64,000 nt of DNA, taken from Neocallimastix lanati (nom. inval.). Its lineage: Eukaryota > Neocallimastigomycota > Neocallimastigomycetes > Neocallimastigales > Neocallimastigaceae. The DNA lies in the NCBI GenBank assembly GCA_016946835.1, contig JACVTC010000091.1, positions 293,501 to 357,500 on the forward strand, given 5' to 3'. The notes below the pieces were generated by a model that was not told where the DNA came from, made no database searches, and saw only the letters and a list, made by a program, of their open reading frames with translations. Position 1 is the stretch's first letter. Each line of letters starts with the position of its first letter. The position numbers and the translations under genes were made by a program. Of this stretch, positions 39,541-57,494 are shown piece by piece.

Positions 39541-39962
39541 TACAATTATAATTATTATAATTGAAATTATTAAAAACTTAAATCTCCAAAAAAAAAATAA
39601 TATAATGGTTAAAATGAATGACCTAAAAAAATAGATAAAAAAAAATAATAAAATAATATATAATATTAATATTTCTATTACTTAATAAAAGAAAGAAAGA
39701 AATGAAAGTTATATGTATTCAATTTTAAATAAATAAATAAATAAATAAATAAAATAACATTAATATAATATAAAAATTTTAATTAAAAAAAAAAAAAAAA
39801 ACCTTTCGTTGTTAATTTTTCATTTTAGTATTTTAGACTCTTCTTCATTTTCTTAAGTTCAAAAAAAAAAAATTGCAATGTATTAAATATATTTTAAATA
39901 TAATTATAAAAAAAAAATGGTAATAAAAAAAATAACATAAATAACATTAATATTATGTATAT

Positions 39963-40000
<38 letters not shown>

Positions 40001-40169
40001 GAAATACCAATAAAATAAAAATAAAATATTATAAAAAAATAATAGAATATGAATACAATTAAATTACAAGTTGAATAAGTAAAATAAAATAATAATATTA
40101 TTATAATTAAAAAATATATATGTAGAATGAAATAAAATAAAATATATATACTTTTTTTTGTTTCAGAAA

Positions 40170-40480
40170 AAATGTACGACTTTTCAAATTTAATACATTA
40201 TCCTAAATCCTTTCCTAAGAATAATATTATATAATGATTGTCACCAACTATTACATCATTATGAACAGAAAAAATTATAAGAATTTAGATTTAATAATCA
40301 TATCGAACCAACCGATTTAATAATATTTAATCCTTAAGTAAATATTACTTCAATTTTTAAAAAGTAGTAATGGCGAACTATAATCATATAAAATATATTA
40401 CTAATAGAGTTTTTTTTTATGAAATATACTGGTTAATAATAATTCATTCTTTGTTCAATTAATGATAATAATTGAATTTA
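40170..40480 (+). pseudogene. Possible decayed coding fragment
   Basis: Plus strand begins MYDFSNLIHYPKSFPKNNII from 40,171 and, after stops and a shift, reads HYEQKK, FRFNNHIEPTDLIIFNP and VNITSIFKK. The composition is protein-like, unlike the surrounding A/T noise, but short and broken, and the family is not recognised. Confidence 0.3.
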
Positions 40481-40514
40481 TTATGAAGAAGAATCTCCAT
40501 TAATTTGTAACTTT

Positions 40515-40547
<33 letters not shown>

Positions 40548-40709
40548 GATTAAACAATAACAAATATACCATGAAAATGTTTGATAGTAATGATAACTTT
40601 GTGCACAACACAATTTCATACAGAAAAAAAAATTGTATTATTAAATGGTACTGATATAAAAAATAATAAAGAATAATAATAATAAATATAAGCTTTATAT
40701 ATTAATATT

Positions 40710-40754
<45 letters not shown>

Positions 40755-41781
40755 AGTTGTATATTCCAATATATATTAAAATAAGATTATTTAATTATAA
40801 AGTAAACAATTAAACAAAAAAAAAATATATATATTTTTTCTTTTGACGCCACCATTTCACCAATTTTACGAATTAATCAAATTTTTATTAAATAACTTAA
40901 ATAACTTTAATATAAATAGAGTCTTTATAAATAAATTTATATTTATATTTATATTTATATACATACATATTTAAAATTTCATAGGTAGTTTCATAATAAT
41001 CAAATATTAAGAAGATTACTCTCATATATTAAAATATTAATACCAAAATAATTTTATTAAAATTATTAATCACTTTTTATAATTATTATTAGTAATATTA
41101 CTTTTAATATTTTTTTTTTCTTTAGTTTCAAATAAATAAATATATATAATGGAATGTTTTTAATTCATTTATCATTAATTCACAATTTTTAATTATTCAC
41201 TTTTACACTTTATTATTTATTATTAAAAATAATATTAAGTATCATTTATAAATCATAATTTTAATTTTTCATTCAATGTTTTTTTTTTTTTTTTTTTTTT
41301 TTTATTTATTTATTTATTTATTTACTACTTCTTGATTTTAAATTATAATTTAATATTTTGTACATTTTATTATTATCTAATTATAATTATTATTTGTTTG
41401 TTAAATTTTTAAATAATAAATCATAAGTTTATTAATAAACCTTTATATATGTATATATATATATTTTATTAATTAAATTGACAATAATATAAAAAAAATA
41501 GTGTAATTATAAATATTTTTAGAACTATTGATGAATGTTAATATGACTAAATTTAACTTTTTTTTTTTTAAAATATATATATATATTACACCAACTAGTT
41601 ATACCATTAAAGAATTGAAGTTTTTAAAAATGTTACATAGTTTTTTTTTTTTTTTTTTTTTTTATCTCTTTATTCATATAATTTAGGAAAATCTAATTTA
41701 TAAAAATAAATAATAATTAATAAATAGCATATATTATTATGATTATTATATATATATATATATATTACTTATTAATATTAA

Positions 41782-41812
<31 letters not shown>

Positions 41813-42006
41813 CAAAATTAAACTTCTATATAGTTATTCTAAACTTTAAAAAAAAAATAAAATATAATAAAATAAAATATTTTATATATATGTATATATA
41901 TACTTTTAATTTAAAACAGAGGAAAAAAAAATAATAATAATAATAAATAAATAAACTATAATATTATATTATATTATATTATATCATATTATATATATAT
42001 ATTTTT

Positions 42007-42405
42007 TGATAACAGTATAATATATTAATTAATATTATAATGTTATACTAAAGTTGTAGTAAAATTCTAACTTTTAAGAAAGAACTATTTTACAACTTAT
42101 ATTAAAATTAATTACTGCAATAAATAATTAATATAGAAAGTAAATATAAAATAAATTTTCACACAACTAATTTATCTTATATTTTTGTATTTAAACACTT
42201 TATTTATTTATAAGTTTTCATATATTAACCACTGTTAATATATGTTATTAAAAACACATTTTTATTACAATATTTTCCGTCCTTTACAAAAAAGAGACTA
42301 TTTCAAATAATAAGTATAAATGTAAAATTTATATTTTGTTTGATCACGTGTATATTCTATTAATTTTAAATTATAAAATTATTAAATTATAAAAATTCTT
42401 TATCA
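42007..42405 (-). repeat. 3' LTR
   Basis: 399 bases, identical base for base on reading to 44080-44478. Contains the palindromic cluster TGATCACGTG (CACGTG E-box plus TGATCA), a candidate transcription-factor site in the LTR promoter. Confidence 0.93.
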
Positions 42406-42408
42406 AGA

Positions 42409-42419
42409 CTTCCTCCCTT
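42409..42419 (-). other. Polypurine tract of LTR element
   Basis: Minus strand reads AAGGGAGGAAG followed by TCT and then the 3' LTR start TGATAAAG. This is the expected position and composition for the plus-strand DNA synthesis primer. Confidence 0.8.
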
Positions 42420-42523
42420 AAGATATCACTTTGGGATAGCTGAATAAAATAATAAATAATTTTTTAATATTTAATAAATTTATAATTTATCTAATAATTA
42501 TCTAACTCTAAAATAATAATTAT

Positions 42524-43918
42524 TTATAAAAATCTTATTATAATAAGTAAATAAGAATTATGAAATATAAAATGTTTAAATTTTAATAATATTTCAAAGT
42601 AATGTCTTGTAGTTTTATAGTTTCCAATTAATTTTAAAGATCCGTAGTATATTTTCATAAGATTGGAAAATTCATAACCAATGTTCTTTTTCATTTTTTT
42701 ATTAAATATTTTCTCTTTTCGTGCTTTATCAGTATACATAATTTGATTAGACATATACGAAATTGAATTTATTTTTCTTGCATTTTCCACGTTAATTAAT
42801 TTTAATTCATCAGATTTTAATGGTAGCTGAAGATTTGTATCATGTTGTCTGAATTCATCATGTATCATTTTACTTTTTAATTCCTCAATATTTGATTTTA
42901 ATTCATCATTAATATTTTTTAAGTTTTGATTTTTCACTTTCTCTTGGAGTAATTCGTTTTGCATAACATTTATTTGACAATATAATTTATAATTCGATTT
43001 ATCATATTCATCAATCTTATCGTTTAATGAAGAAATTACTTGAGATTTCTTTTCATTTTGTTCTTCCATTTGTTTGTTTTTTTTTAAAAGTACGTTAATT
43101 TCATTATTACTTAAGTTTAAATTATTATTTAAAGTATAGTTACATTCTTCAAGATTATTTAAATCTTCTTTTAATTGATTATTTTGTTTACTCAGATTAT
43201 AAATAGTGATATTACCCTTTTGATTTTGAGCATATAGTTTGTTATATTTTTTCTTTAATTTTTCAATATTTGAATTACTTGTCTCTTTCAATTTATTATA
43301 ATCAGCTTGAAGTTGACTTAATAAGGTTTTTAAATTTTGAATTTCAATATCTTTAATATCATCAATTTCACGTAATTTTGTTTCTTTACTATCACTAAGT
43401 TGAATACTTTCATGGATCTCATCGTGATTTTCATTATTATATGTAATGCTTTTAAGTTTAGACCAATCTAAAAATTCTTTTCCAGAATACACATCTGAAG
43501 GTAATGATATAGTAATATGTTCCTTTGTATCTTTTAATTTCATACATAAAGAGTCATCATAAGAAACATATAAGGAGTATTTTCTTTGAACTGAAAAGCT
43601 AATTAGAATATCATAAGAATCATCAATATCATAAGCAATCCAAAAGGTATCTTTAATAGTTGCATTTTTAAACTTTATCTCTAACTCAACCATAGAATTG
43701 GAATCCATAACAAAGTCAGTTTCTGTAACAAAGTATTGATGTTTTCGTTTTAATACCTTTTTTCCTTTCGAAATCTTATTAAATAAATTTTCCGAGATTA
43801 TATTGACTGTGTTTTGTCTATATACTTTAACCTTTGCAATTTGGTCATCAACTAAAGCGTAAACACTTGGAATAGTATTACACCTTAAAATATCAATCAT
43901 ATGCTTTGAATTCAACAT
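42524..43918 (-). CDS. Coiled-coil protein of the LTR element, possible retropepsin-like N-terminus
   Basis: 464 residues from the ATG at 43918 (an upstream TTG in frame is not used). Residues ~16-122 have the strand pattern of a retropepsin fold: VYALVDDQ, TVNIISENLF, VELEIKFKNATIKDTFWIAYD, and DILISFSVQRKY, where proteases have DIILGxDFL. The catalytic D[TS]G is absent; VDDQ and an extra ~9 residues occupy the flap region, so proteolysis is unlikely. Residues ~180-355 form a long Lys/Glu/Asn/Leu coiled coil. A basic segment follows (KARKEKIFNKKMKKN, near 400-420) and a hydrophobic C-terminus. The gene lies wholly between the LTRs in the strand sense of the PBS, so it belongs to the element. 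A structural, Gag-like or packaging role is possible but inferred. No family was recognised with certainty. Confidence 0.75.
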   Translation of the reverse strand: MLNSKHMIDILRCNTIPSVYALVDDQIAKVKVYRQNTVNIISENLFNKISKGKKVLKRKHQYFVTETDFVMDSNSMVELEIKFKNATIKDTFWIAYDIDDSYDILISFSVQRKYSLYVSYDDSLCMKLKDTKEHITISLPSDVYSGKEFLDWSKLKSITYNNENHDEIHESIQLSDSKETKLREIDDIKDIEIQNLKTLLSQLQADYNKLKETSNSNIEKLKKKYNKLYAQNQKGNITIYNLSKQNNQLKEDLNNLEECNYTLNNNLNLSNNEINVLLKKNKQMEEQNEKKSQVISSLNDKIDEYDKSNYKLYCQINVMQNELLQEKVKNQNLKNINDELKSNIEELKSKMIHDEFRQHDTNLQLPLKSDELKLINVENARKINSISYMSNQIMYTDKARKEKIFNKKMKKNIGYEFSNLMKIYYGSLKLIGNYKTTRHYFEILLKFKHFIFHNSYLLIIIRFL

Positions 43919-44059
43919 GGTTATTACAACATAATCATACAATACAATTATGAATTTTAAAATAAATTATTAGGAAGTTATATTTTCCCTAAATTAAAAA
44001 TTGATTTTTTCACAAAAATTTGAATACAAAATATAAAATTTTGTAAGTTGCACCCTGGG

Positions 44060-44077
44060 AAGACCGACTCTCCACCA
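44060..44077 (-). other. Primer-binding site of LTR element
   Basis: Minus strand after the 5' LTR reads AT then TGGTGGAGAGTCGGTCTT. TGG is the complement of the tRNA CCA end, and the following bases would pair with an acceptor stem of type ACTCTCC plus discriminator A. The tRNA species is not identified. Confidence 0.75.
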
Positions 44078-44079
44078 AT

Positions 44080-44478
44080 TGATAACAGTATAATATATTA
44101 ATTAATATTATAATGTTATACTAAAGTTGTAGTAAAATTCTAACTTTTAAGAAAGAACTATTTTACAACTTATATTAAAATTAATTACTGCAATAAATAA
44201 TTAATATAGAAAGTAAATATAAAATAAATTTTCACACAACTAATTTATCTTATATTTTTGTATTTAAACACTTTATTTATTTATAAGTTTTCATATATTA
44301 ACCACTGTTAATATATGTTATTAAAAACACATTTTTATTACAATATTTTCCGTCCTTTACAAAAAAGAGACTATTTCAAATAATAAGTATAAATGTAAAA
44401 TTTATATTTTGTTTGATCACGTGTATATTCTATTAATTTTAAATTATAAAATTATTAAATTATAAAAATTCTTTATCA
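44080..44478 (-). repeat. 5' LTR
   Basis: 399 bases, identical to 42007-42405; TGATAA...TTATCA ends. Lies upstream of the ORF in the minus-strand sense and would carry the promoter. Confidence 0.93.
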
Positions 44479-44718
44479 TTTTTATTTTATTTTATTTAAT
44501 TTATTAATTTAGGATAATTAAATTTTTATATAATAGATATGAATGTTTATAAAAAATATATAAAATAGTTTAAAAGATTATTCATTTTTCTAATTCTTTT
44601 ATTATTATTTATTTATTTACTTATTTTCTTATTTATTTATCTTTTTTTTTTTTTTTTTTTTAAAAAAATATATAGATTTATTCTTATTTCATTTATTTAT
44701 TCATTTTAATTTTAATAT

Positions 44719-46097
44719 TTAAGGAGTATTAATGGGTGATGATGATGATGTCATTCCACCACCATTAGCTAATGCTCTTTGCTTGTATTTTGGGAAATTT
44801 CTATGATTTAAAAGCATTCCTTTTAAACGACGTATTTCACTCTTAATATTATTAACACGTGCATAGAGTGAAATTGGTCCATCTTTATTATCTTTATCTG
44901 AACTTTGATAGGGGTCAACGTAAAAGGAGGAGGAACTGGAGGAATTATAGTACATTTCACGTGATACTATTTGATAAACTTCACTGGAGAGTTTCATGGT
45001 TTGACCGAGTGTACCACTAAAAAGATCACTATTTCTTTCAAGATCATAAGCATAAGTATCAATTGCATCTTTACATTTAAGTTCAAATGAATTGGTATTA
45101 TTAATGTAATCTTGAAGAGCAGCTGATAGAGTTCTAATTTCTAATTTTAATTCATCATTCTTCTTCGAATTAACTAATTGAGTTTCCTCAGTAGATGAGG
45201 ATGATGTTACATCGGTCGTTTCTTCCTTCTTTCTGTGTATCTTTAATTTAATTGCTTTTCTTTCTTTTGGTTTTTCTTTTACTATTTCAGAGTTATCATT
45301 TTCTTCTCCTTCTCCTTCTTCTTCTCCTTCTTCCTTTCTTTCCTTCTTTCCTTTTTCTTCTTTTCCTTCTTCTTTTTCATTGTCATTTTCCTTGCCTTCT
45401 TCATTCTTATTATGTTCTATTGACTCTTTTTCATTAATATCTTTCTTTTCTTTTTCAATTTCTTCAATAGTTTTTATATGTTTAGCATTACCTTTATTCT
45501 TATCATTAATAAATAATGCACAATATTGAATAACTTGTAACATATACTTATTTAATATATTATTTCTACTCTTTAAATATTTAGTATATTGTAAATAAAG
45601 TGCTCTAAGTGGTTTCAATATTTCTCTCTGTATTATTAATTTTGCAATATTATATTTATATTTATAAATTAAAATATATTTATTATATAGTAAATAAACA
45701 TTTAAATAAAATAGAAATTTATTAGTTTATTCAATTTTAGTTTATAAATTTTATATTTATTTATTTATTTATTTATTTATTTTTTCTTTTTTTTTTTTTT
45801 TTTTTTTTATTACCTTAACAATAACAGAAATGCCTTTTATAAGAACACCACCAAATATTATTATTAATAAGCCACGTTGTACTTTTTGTCCACGACTTAA
45901 TGGTGGATTACGATATACAATTTGAATATTTTGTGATTGATAATTTCTTGGAGGTAATGGAGGTGGAGTTTGACCTTGACTGTTATTACTATTATAACTT
46001 ATAGGAGAAGAAGGTACAGGTGCTTGAGCGAAGGTTTGATCAATACTTTATATATATATTTATTATATTTATTAAAGATATTTAATATAATTTATTA

Positions 46098-46137
<40 letters not shown>

Positions 46138-46765
46138 TTAAATTATATTAAGTTTATATATATATATATATATATTGTATTATTATTGATTCTTGAAATT
46201 TCAAAATTTGAAATTTTAAAATTAATTTTATAAAATATAATATATATATATATATTAAATACCTTGAATTTCTTGTAAGTAAGCCTTTTTCTTCAATTTC
46301 TTTTTCTGCCAATTCAATTTCTTTTTTTGTACAACCTTTAGATAGTAAAAATGAATGTTTTCTAGAAGTAGGAGCACTTTGAACTTTTGGGGAACTTAAA
46401 AATGCTACAGCCTTTTTAATCATTTCTTTATTTGGTGGTTTTTCATCTTCTTCAGTCTTTGATTTTGAATTAATATTGATGGTACCATCTGTATTATTAA
46501 TGCTACTATCATTATTATTATTATTTGAAATTTCATTTATATTGGAGGATGAGGATGAGGATGAGGAAGTTGGGGTGTTACTTGAACTAAGATTAGAGTT
46601 GGATGTATTTCTATTAGAATTTTGAAGTCTAGCTTGTCGTTGACGTTCTAACAATTTTTTTCTAATTTCTTGTTTTCTAGCATCGGTTAATTGTGGTATA
46701 CTGATATTATTTGAGCTGGAAGCAGCCGCTTCATTTCCTATGGTTGTTGAATTATTTTGTTCCAT
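44719..46765 (-). CDS. PEX14: Peroxisomal membrane protein PEX14 (peroxin-14), three exons
   Basis: Exons 46263-46765, 45814-46045 and 44719-45627 join in phase to 547 residues. Pex14 is the docking factor for the Pex5 receptor in peroxisomal matrix import. The conserved Pex14 N-terminal domain is at ~113-160: KEMIKKAVAFLSSPKVQSAP, then FLLSKGCTKKEIELA, the helix pair that binds Pex5 WxxxF motifs. It is preceded by a Ser/Asn-rich extension with a basic helix (QEIRKKLLERQRQARL). Exon 2 carries a PPPLPPR motif (195-201), like the SH3-binding site of yeast Pex14, and a single membrane span (~225-244, GLLIIIFGGVLIKGISVIV). Exon 3 has a Lys/Glu-rich stretch and a coiled-coil-like region (LKLEIRTLSAALQDYI). 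The end is Ser/Pro-rich. Intron 1 contains a long poly-A/poly-T tract and (AT)n. The frame 46154-46765 reads through intron 1 and is not the real end. Confidence 0.9.
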
Positions 46766-53110
<6,345 letters not shown>

Positions 53111-55318
53111 AATATTCAAATTTAAATATATTAATATATATTTATAATTAATCTATAGTATAATCCTTTCTTTTTTTCGTTTTATTTATTTAACTACTTA
53201 AAAAATGTTAAATAATTGACTCATGAATTTATAATATTTAGTGAATAATCTTTTTATTAATCCTGAATTATTTTATATATATTATTAATGCTTTCGTATA
53301 GAATATTGTTTAATTATAAATAATAAATATATATATGTTTTTATTTACTAAAACAAAAAATGAAATAAATATATATTATTATTCATATAAAAAATAGAAA
53401 TATTTATTATCAATAATAATCTAAAATATTCATGTTTGCTTAGCCAATGGAGGTTAGAAAATATATTATTATTAATCAATTTTTAAAACTCAATTATTAT
53501 TTCTTTTACTATAGTTATTAATGTTCATTTAATAATAATTAATAATTGATAAGTTAATTCTATCGTTTATTTTTATTAACAAAAATGTTCTATAATTAGA
53601 ACCTTTTTTATATTAAATGTTAAATATAATATTTGATATTACTTTTATTATTTAATATATATCTATAAATATATGTAAATATACTATAAATTATTATTAT
53701 AATAAATAAAAAGGAAAGAAAAAGAATAAAATATATAAAGGTTATTTTTTAATAAATACACAAAGAATGCAAAGATAAAAAAAATAAATTAAATAATCTA
53801 ATTTATTTTTTCTTTTTCTTTAACAGATATATTTTTAGTCTTTTGATTAATTATATATTAAAAAAAAATTTCATGATTAAAAAAATGAATATGAATATAA
53901 AAAGTTAATTATATTTTTAATATTAATTTTTTTTTTATTTTTTATAATAGGACAACGAGCTTTTTTTTTTAAAAAAAAAAAAAAAAATACATATATTTAA
54001 TATATTACATATTTATTTTTTTATATTGATCATTAATATAAAATGTATTACAAAAAATCATCATTAATTTACTTTTTATAATTATTCATTTATTTAATTA
54101 ATATTTTAAATTTTATTTTCATTATTATTGAGTTGAATATAATGAATTAGTATATTATATTTCGCTATTGAATAAATCTATAACACTACTAAATTTAAAA
54201 TAATACTATTAATTATTACTTATTACAATTAACTAATAATATATTTGTATTATATTTATTTATTTATTTAAATTAATTTATTATTTATTTATTATATATT
54301 TATTTATTTATTTTATTAATTTATTAATTATTTATTATTTATTTATTTACTTATATATTTACTTATTTAATAACAGTAGTACATCAAATGTACTAAATCC
54401 ACTATAAATACTTATTATTTAAGTCTATTTAAATAATAAGAATAAATAATAATAATTCACTATTACACTATTATACAATTTTATTTAAATTTGATTGAAA
54501 TGGATTTAATTTCAATATAATATTATAATATTATATATAATCAACAAAGATATTATTTCTGGTATAATTCTATTATAGTTTAAAAATAAAATAAAAAAAA
54601 AAAAAATATTTATATATATATATATAAAAGTATTCTTTATTTTCTCTTCATTGTATCCAAATTAATAGTTATTGTTAAGTTATTGTATCTGAATTTATAA
54701 TTGTAATTTATTAAATATGGAAAGTTTCATAATCTTTTTTTGAAGATATATATTTGATTTAGTAGTATTATATTTATAACGAAATTAGATACAAATAAAA
54801 AGAAAATACTTCAACAGTATTTAATTTTTATATGTATATTAATTTGACAATTTAATATATTTAATATATTTACATATACACAATATTATTAATAAAATAT
54901 ATATTTATTCAATTTCAAATTCTTTTTATTTGACATTTTTAGTTTTATTTTCATACATGATTTCATATATATATTGTTAAAAATATATTGATAGTAAAAA
55001 ACATATATATCATATTCATTGTAATTTTATATATTGATAGTAAAAAAATTAATATAACATTTTTTTTATTTACAATAAAATAAAATTTTAATTTTTTTAT
55101 AATAAAAGAATATATTATAAAATTCTTTATAGTTAATGTATATACTAATGTTATAATAATAGACTTATTTATTTTAATAAGTAGAAAGTATTTTAATAAA
55201 ATTATTTAATTCAAAACAAAAATTTAGAATTAAAAAATAAATATTTTATTAATAATATATAAATAACTGATTAATTAATTAATCATTATTCCCATTACTT
55301 TTATATTTATTACTCCAA

Positions 55319-55358
<40 letters not shown>

Positions 55359-55696
55359 CTAAAAAGAATATTAATATATTATATAATTTTATATTTCTAA
55401 TTTCTAATTTTTTACAATTATTTATTTATTTATTTATTTATTTATATTTCCAAAAATATAAAATTATTCATGTAATAATATAAACAATTTTTTTTATCTT
55501 GATCTTTTAAAAATATTTTTTATATTTTTAATTTAATCTTTAAAAAATAAAAGAATATATTTTTCATTATTATTACAATTTTTATGAGTATTATTATTAT
55601 TATAATTACTATAATTATATAATTTATTGTTATTATTATAACTATTATTATTATTATTAAAATTATTACTATTATAATTATTATATAATGATTTTA

Positions 55697-55710
55697 CTAA
55701 CCCTAACCCT
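55697..55710. repeat. Short telomere-like motif
   Basis: CTAACCCTAACCCT, i.e. just over two units of CCCTAA (TTAGGG), inside otherwise pure A/T sequence. Confidence 0.6.
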
Positions 55711-56457
55711 TTATAATAGATTTATAAATTTATAAATTATTTATTTATATTTAAATTCTAATAATAAAAATTATCCAAATAATATTAAATTAATATTCTT
55801 TTTTATTTTCATTAATAAATGATTATCAAAAATAATAAATGATCTAAAAAATTAAATATATATTTAATTTTAAAAATTTTAAAAAAAATTCTAACTCTTA
55901 ATCTTTAAAATATATAGAAGAATATATATATAAAAGATATATATATATTTATATTAAAATATAGAAAATCTTTATATCCATAAAAATAATAAATATAAAA
56001 ATATAAATATAATTAACTTACAATTTAAAATATAAATAATCTAATATTATATCAAAAAAATTTTTTTTAATATATATTATATGATATAAAAATGATTGAA
56101 TTAAATTTTAAAATTTAAAATATACATATTAAATATATATTTTTATATTTTTATTTTAAAATAAAAATATATAAATAAAGTTTTTAAAAAGTTGCTTAGT
56201 AAATAATTTTTAAATATATTTAATTTTGTATATGTTTAACATAAATATATAATAAATTTAATAAAATTTTATATATTTAATATTTAATATAGGGATACAA
56301 TCTTTATTAAAAATTTTCTTTCTTTTTTTTGTCATTATTAAAAAAATAAAAAAAAACTGCATATTACATAAAGTTCTTATACATAATATTTTTACTTAAT
56401 ATTCGGTTATTATTTGTAGAACGCTATTATACATAATATATACTTATACATTATTAA

Positions 56458-56508
<51 letters not shown>

Positions 56509-56549
56509 AAATTTTTTTTTTCTTTATTCATCTAATCTAAATTTACTGT

Positions 56550-56552
<3 letters not shown>

Positions 56553-56602
<50 letters not shown>
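56553..56602. repeat. Poly-T tract of about 50 bases
   Basis: Uninterrupted T run, followed after TTTTATTTTA-type sequence by further T-rich DNA, ~0.9 kb downstream of the 760-aa gene's stop codon. Confidence 0.9.
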
Positions 56603-56610
<8 letters not shown>

Positions 56611-56974
56611 CAATTATTAAATTTTATTTTATTCTCTTTTTTCTTTTTCTTTCTTTTTTTTTTTTTTTTGAAAAAAAATATATTTATATATATATATCAA
56701 ATTATTAATAATGTATATAATATATATGGCTTTTTTTTAATGACACGTGCTTATATATTTTATGTATAAATTTGGTAAATGATATCAAAATATAAATGTA
56801 TAAGAAGTTAATAATTTCATTAATTTTTTTTTACCATTTGTTAAAATAAATATTAATAATATAGGTAAATGATAATAAATAAACTGAATTTTCATATAAA
56901 ATAAATATTTCTTTTATCTTCACATTATTTAAAAATTAAATATAATAAATATAAATGTAAAGAGCACGTTATAT

Positions 56975-57070
56975 AAATTGTTAATAATAATTTGATGAAA
57001 TATTAAATGTTAAATATTTATAAAAATTGTTAATAATAATTTGATGAAATATTAAATGTTAAATATTTAA
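56975..57070. repeat. 49-bp direct tandem duplication
   Basis: TTGTTAATAATAATTTGATG followed by AAATATTAAATGTTAAATAT occurs twice with an exact 49-base offset. The two copies appear identical over their ~46-base core. Confidence 0.9.
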
Positions 57071-57494
57071 TTTAATTAAATATTTGTAATAAATGTATAT
57101 AATGATTTTTGTTATCTTAATATTTCAAAATAAATCCAGTTTAAAATTATTATCTTCAATTTCTTCTTTAAAAAAAAAATAAATATATATATATATTTAT
57201 AATATATATATATTTTTTTTCTTTTTTTTTTTTTTTTCAATTTCCCAATATTAAACCCATCATCTTCATTAAATTTATATAATTATATACAAATATATAA
57301 ATATTTATAAATTTTCTTTCTTTTTTAAAAAAAAAAATATATATTTTTAATATGTGATTAATATTTGTTAGGTATTATATTCATAAATTCAACGAATATA
57401 AATTTTTTAAATAACTTTTTAATGATTATGATTTTAAATTGACATGACTTAAAGTTTAACATTTACTCTCTAGAAAAAAAAAATTCATTATTAC

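Larger units (their letters stand above)
29637..42006. other. 12-kb gene desert
   Basis: No convincing gene in about 12.4 kb. The sequence is nearly pure A/T with frequent poly-A/poly-T runs of 20-40 bases and the arrays listed separately. Frames at 29851-30060, 32922-33116, 33928-34164, 34185-34406, 37906-38154 and 39235-39564 are Ile/Asn/Lys/Phe/Tyr-only translations of such DNA. One short richer stretch (40,170-40,480) may be a decayed coding piece. Poly-A runs near 33,490, 34,687, 34,859, 37,448, 39,964, 40,514 and 40,715 all lie on the plus strand. Confidence 0.6.
42007..44478 (-). mobile_element. Complete non-autonomous LTR retrotransposon with a single ORF
   Basis: A 2,472-bp element bounded by two identical direct repeats of 399 bp (42007-42405 and 44080-44478). 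Each LTR begins TGATAA and ends TTATCA, the TG...CA ends of retrotransposons and retroviruses. The element is flanked by TTTTT on both sides (42002-42006; 44479-44483), a possible 5-bp target duplication but in T-rich DNA. In the minus-strand sense a tRNA-like primer-binding site lies two bases inside the 5' LTR and a polypurine tract three bases before the 3' LTR. The 1,674-bp interior holds one ORF and no reverse transcriptase, RNase H or integrase. It must therefore be mobilised in trans by an autonomous relative. LTR identity indicates recent insertion. It lies ~240 bp downstream of PEX14. Confidence 0.93.
53111..57494. other. Intergenic region upstream of CDT2
   Basis: No gene supported in 4.4 kb. 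A CCAAT-box-like AGCCAATGG lies at ~53,442-53,450, about 330 bases upstream of CDT2. Otherwise A/T-rich with poly-T (56,553-56,602), a 49-bp tandem duplication (56,975-57,070), a telomere-like CTAACCCTAACCCT (55,697-55,710) and (AT)n runs. Confidence 0.65.

Noticed and set aside
39235-39564. 109-residue Leu/Phe/Ile/Tyr frame
   Set aside because: Translation of (ATTT)n/(ATT) array.
43919-43942. Start of the LTR-element ORF at 43942
   Set aside because: That codon is TTG; the first ATG in frame is at 43918.
46154-46262. C-terminal extension of PEX14 exon 1 frame (RYLIYIYILYF...)
   Set aside because: It is read-through into an A/T intron; a GT donor after AATTCAAG and an in-phase downstream exon with PPPLPPR and the membrane span explain it.
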